From an uncultured Bacteroidota bacterium (lineage in GTDB: Bacteria > Bacteroidota > Bacteroidia > Flavobacteriales > Flavobacteriaceae), in NCBI GenBank assembly GCA_903837025.1, contig CAILTC010000057.1:1-6116 (forward strand): a stretch of DNA of 6,116 nucleotides, written 5' to 3'. Within the stretch, counting starts at the first letter, position 1. The number at the start of each line of letters is the position of its first letter. Below, in pieces: positions 5,031 through 6,116 of the stretch. The notes under the pieces are model-generated. The model did no database searches. It saw nothing but the letters and a program-made list of their open reading frames with translations, and was not told the origin of the DNA. The position numbers and the translations under genes were made by a program.

Positions 5031-6116
5031 TTAATACAAAACCTTTTCTCGGGTTTTTATTTTCTGAATAACTTTGAGCACATCGGTTAGAACTCCCCTA
5101 GCTACAGCTTCTTTTCCGGCAATAACACCTTGAATAACAATTGGAATTTTGCCATAGGATTGGGTGTAAATTTCGAAAACTGTTTCAGAATCTTTAAGTT
5201 TTCCTGTAGGCGAAGAAATAGGTTCAGAAAGCAATTGTACTTCGAGTTTATTTTCTAAAACATTAAACTCCCCAACATAACGCAAAACATGATTGTCGTC
5301 TTGAACTAATTTTGCAATTCTATACAGCTTATCAAATAATTCTTTACTAGATTCATATTCAGCTTTAGAATTAAATTCGTTTAAATCCGGAAGCAAGAGT
5401 GAAGTGATTCTAATATCCGAAAGCTCCAAATTCTCCCGAATTTCTCTAGCCAAAATCAATAATTTTCCAGCCACATCTTGTCCTGATAAATCTTCTCGAG
5501 AATCTGGCTTTGTCAATCCTAATTTTTCGGCATCAATCAAAATACTGGAAAAAGAACTTTCTTCGGCCGAAAATCGATTGAAAATATAACTTAATGAATC
5601 AGAAAAAACGCCTCGTATTTTTGTGATTTTCACACCCGAAGAATGCAAATCACGGAGCGTTTGTATTACAGGAAAACCACTACCAACACTCGTTTCATAC
5701 AAAAATGTCTTCTCGTATTTTTCAAGGTTTTCCCGTAATTCTCTATAAAAATCAAATGCTAATAAGTTGGCATTTTTATTAGATGCCACAATATTAAATC
5801 CGTTTTGAATGAGCTTGATATAATTTTTCGCCAATTCTTTGCAATCCGTAAAGTCAACCGCGATGAGATTTTCCAGATTTTGATCAGCAACATATTCAAT
5901 AATACTATCAATGGTGTACGGAATTGCAGCCAAAATAAAATTGGATTCCCATTCTTTTCCCGCCCCATCTTTTTCAAAATAAGCTAATTTAGAATTGGTG
6001 ATTACAGGAAATCGGATGTCAATATTTTTTTTCTCTAGGTGAAATTTTTGGCATTCGACAACTTGATTAATCAATTCGATTCCAACATTTTCTATTCCAA
6101 AAATAATGATGTTTAT
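5031..6116 (-). CDS. thrA: Homoserine dehydrogenase domain of a ThrA-type enzyme, 5' end outside window
   Basis: The frame runs without a stop from the right edge (6116) to TAA at 5033-5031, 361 visible residues; a TTG start at 6074 would cut the nucleotide-binding strand and is not the real start. The first visible residues, INIIIFGIENVG, form the Rossmann strand and glycine loop for NAD(P). VASNKNANLL (about 110-119) holds the conserved Asn-Lys of the nucleotide site, ETSVGSGFPVI (about 141-151) begins the catalytic domain, and DSREDLSGQDVAGK (about 205-218) holds the Asp and Lys of homoserine binding and catalysis. The enzyme interconverts aspartate semialdehyde and homoserine in threonine/methionine synthesis. 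The wording of the catalytic domain and the 361-residue length match the C-terminal half of bifunctional aspartokinase-homoserine dehydrogenase I, but the kinase half is not visible, so a stand-alone dehydrogenase is not excluded. No decay is seen; only 21 bases separate it from the start of the desaturase relic downstream. Confidence 0.85.
   Translation of the reverse strand: MNIIIFGIENVGIELINQVVECQKFHLEKKNIDIRFPVITNSKLAYFEKDGAGKEWESNFILAAIPYTIDSIIEYVADQNLENLIAVDFTDCKELAKNYIKLIQNGFNIVASNKNANLLAFDFYRELRENLEKYEKTFLYETSVGSGFPVIQTLRDLHSSGVKITKIRGVFSDSLSYIFNRFSAEESSFSSILIDAEKLGLTKPDSREDLSGQDVAGKLLILAREIRENLELSDIRITSLLLPDLNEFNSKAEYESSKELFDKLYRIAKLVQDDNHVLRYVGEFNVLENKLEVQLLSEPISSPTGKLKDSETVFEIYTQSYGKIPIVIQGVIAGKEAVARGVLTDVLKVIQKIKTREKVLY

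Noticed and set aside
1..6116. CRISPR array, tRNA, rRNA, insertion sequence or attachment site
   Set aside because: No regularly spaced repeats, cloverleaf-like segments, transposase motifs or flanking direct repeats were found on reading the window.

Overview
The window reads as AT-rich DNA from a member of the Bacteroidota, most likely a Flavobacterium or close relative. The evidence is the base and codon bias, the lack of clear Shine-Dalgarno sequences before confident genes, a TAnnTTTG-type promoter element, and proteins with a flavobacterial look. This is a judgement from pattern, not from a database search.

Layout. The left edge (1-150) carries a piece of the UvrC excinuclease that stops in the middle of its RNase H-like nuclease domain. 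It overlaps the start of a complete class I SAM-dependent methyltransferase (131-727), which ends at a good hairpin/T-run terminator (739-781). A regulatory stretch follows (to 945), with a perfect GTAAC-N4-GTTAC palindrome placed where a CRP/FNR-type activator would sit relative to a TATATTTG promoter element. Then comes a plus-strand run of six genes (946-4398). They encode a sulfide:quinone oxidoreductase-family flavoprotein, a 44-residue hydrophobic small protein, a mini-thioredoxin with a CNKC centre, a rhodanese-like protein whose catalytic cysteine position is serine but which ends in CCSSSSCC, an eight-helix permease of the UPF0718/ArsP group with a CSCS motif, and a 30-residue single-helix peptide.

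On the minus strand, convergent with this run, lies a badly decayed sterol desaturase/fatty acid hydroxylase-family gene (4452-5009). It has a frameshift just after the start, an in-frame TAG, a second frameshift in an A/T homopolymer, and loss of everything from the third histidine box onward. Next to it is the homoserine dehydrogenase part of a ThrA-type enzyme (5031-6116), which runs off the right edge.

How the genes may work together (inference). The flavoprotein would oxidise sulfide or a related thiol to sulfane sulfur and pass electrons to quinone. The mini-thioredoxin and the cysteine-tailed rhodanese-like protein could accept or relay persulfide or a soft metal(loid). The permease, whose family includes organoarsenical exporters, could move the product or toxicant across the inner membrane. 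The cassette is bordered by truncated genes on both sides (uvrC to the left beyond the methyltransferase, the desaturase to the right), which suggests past rearrangement or insertion here.
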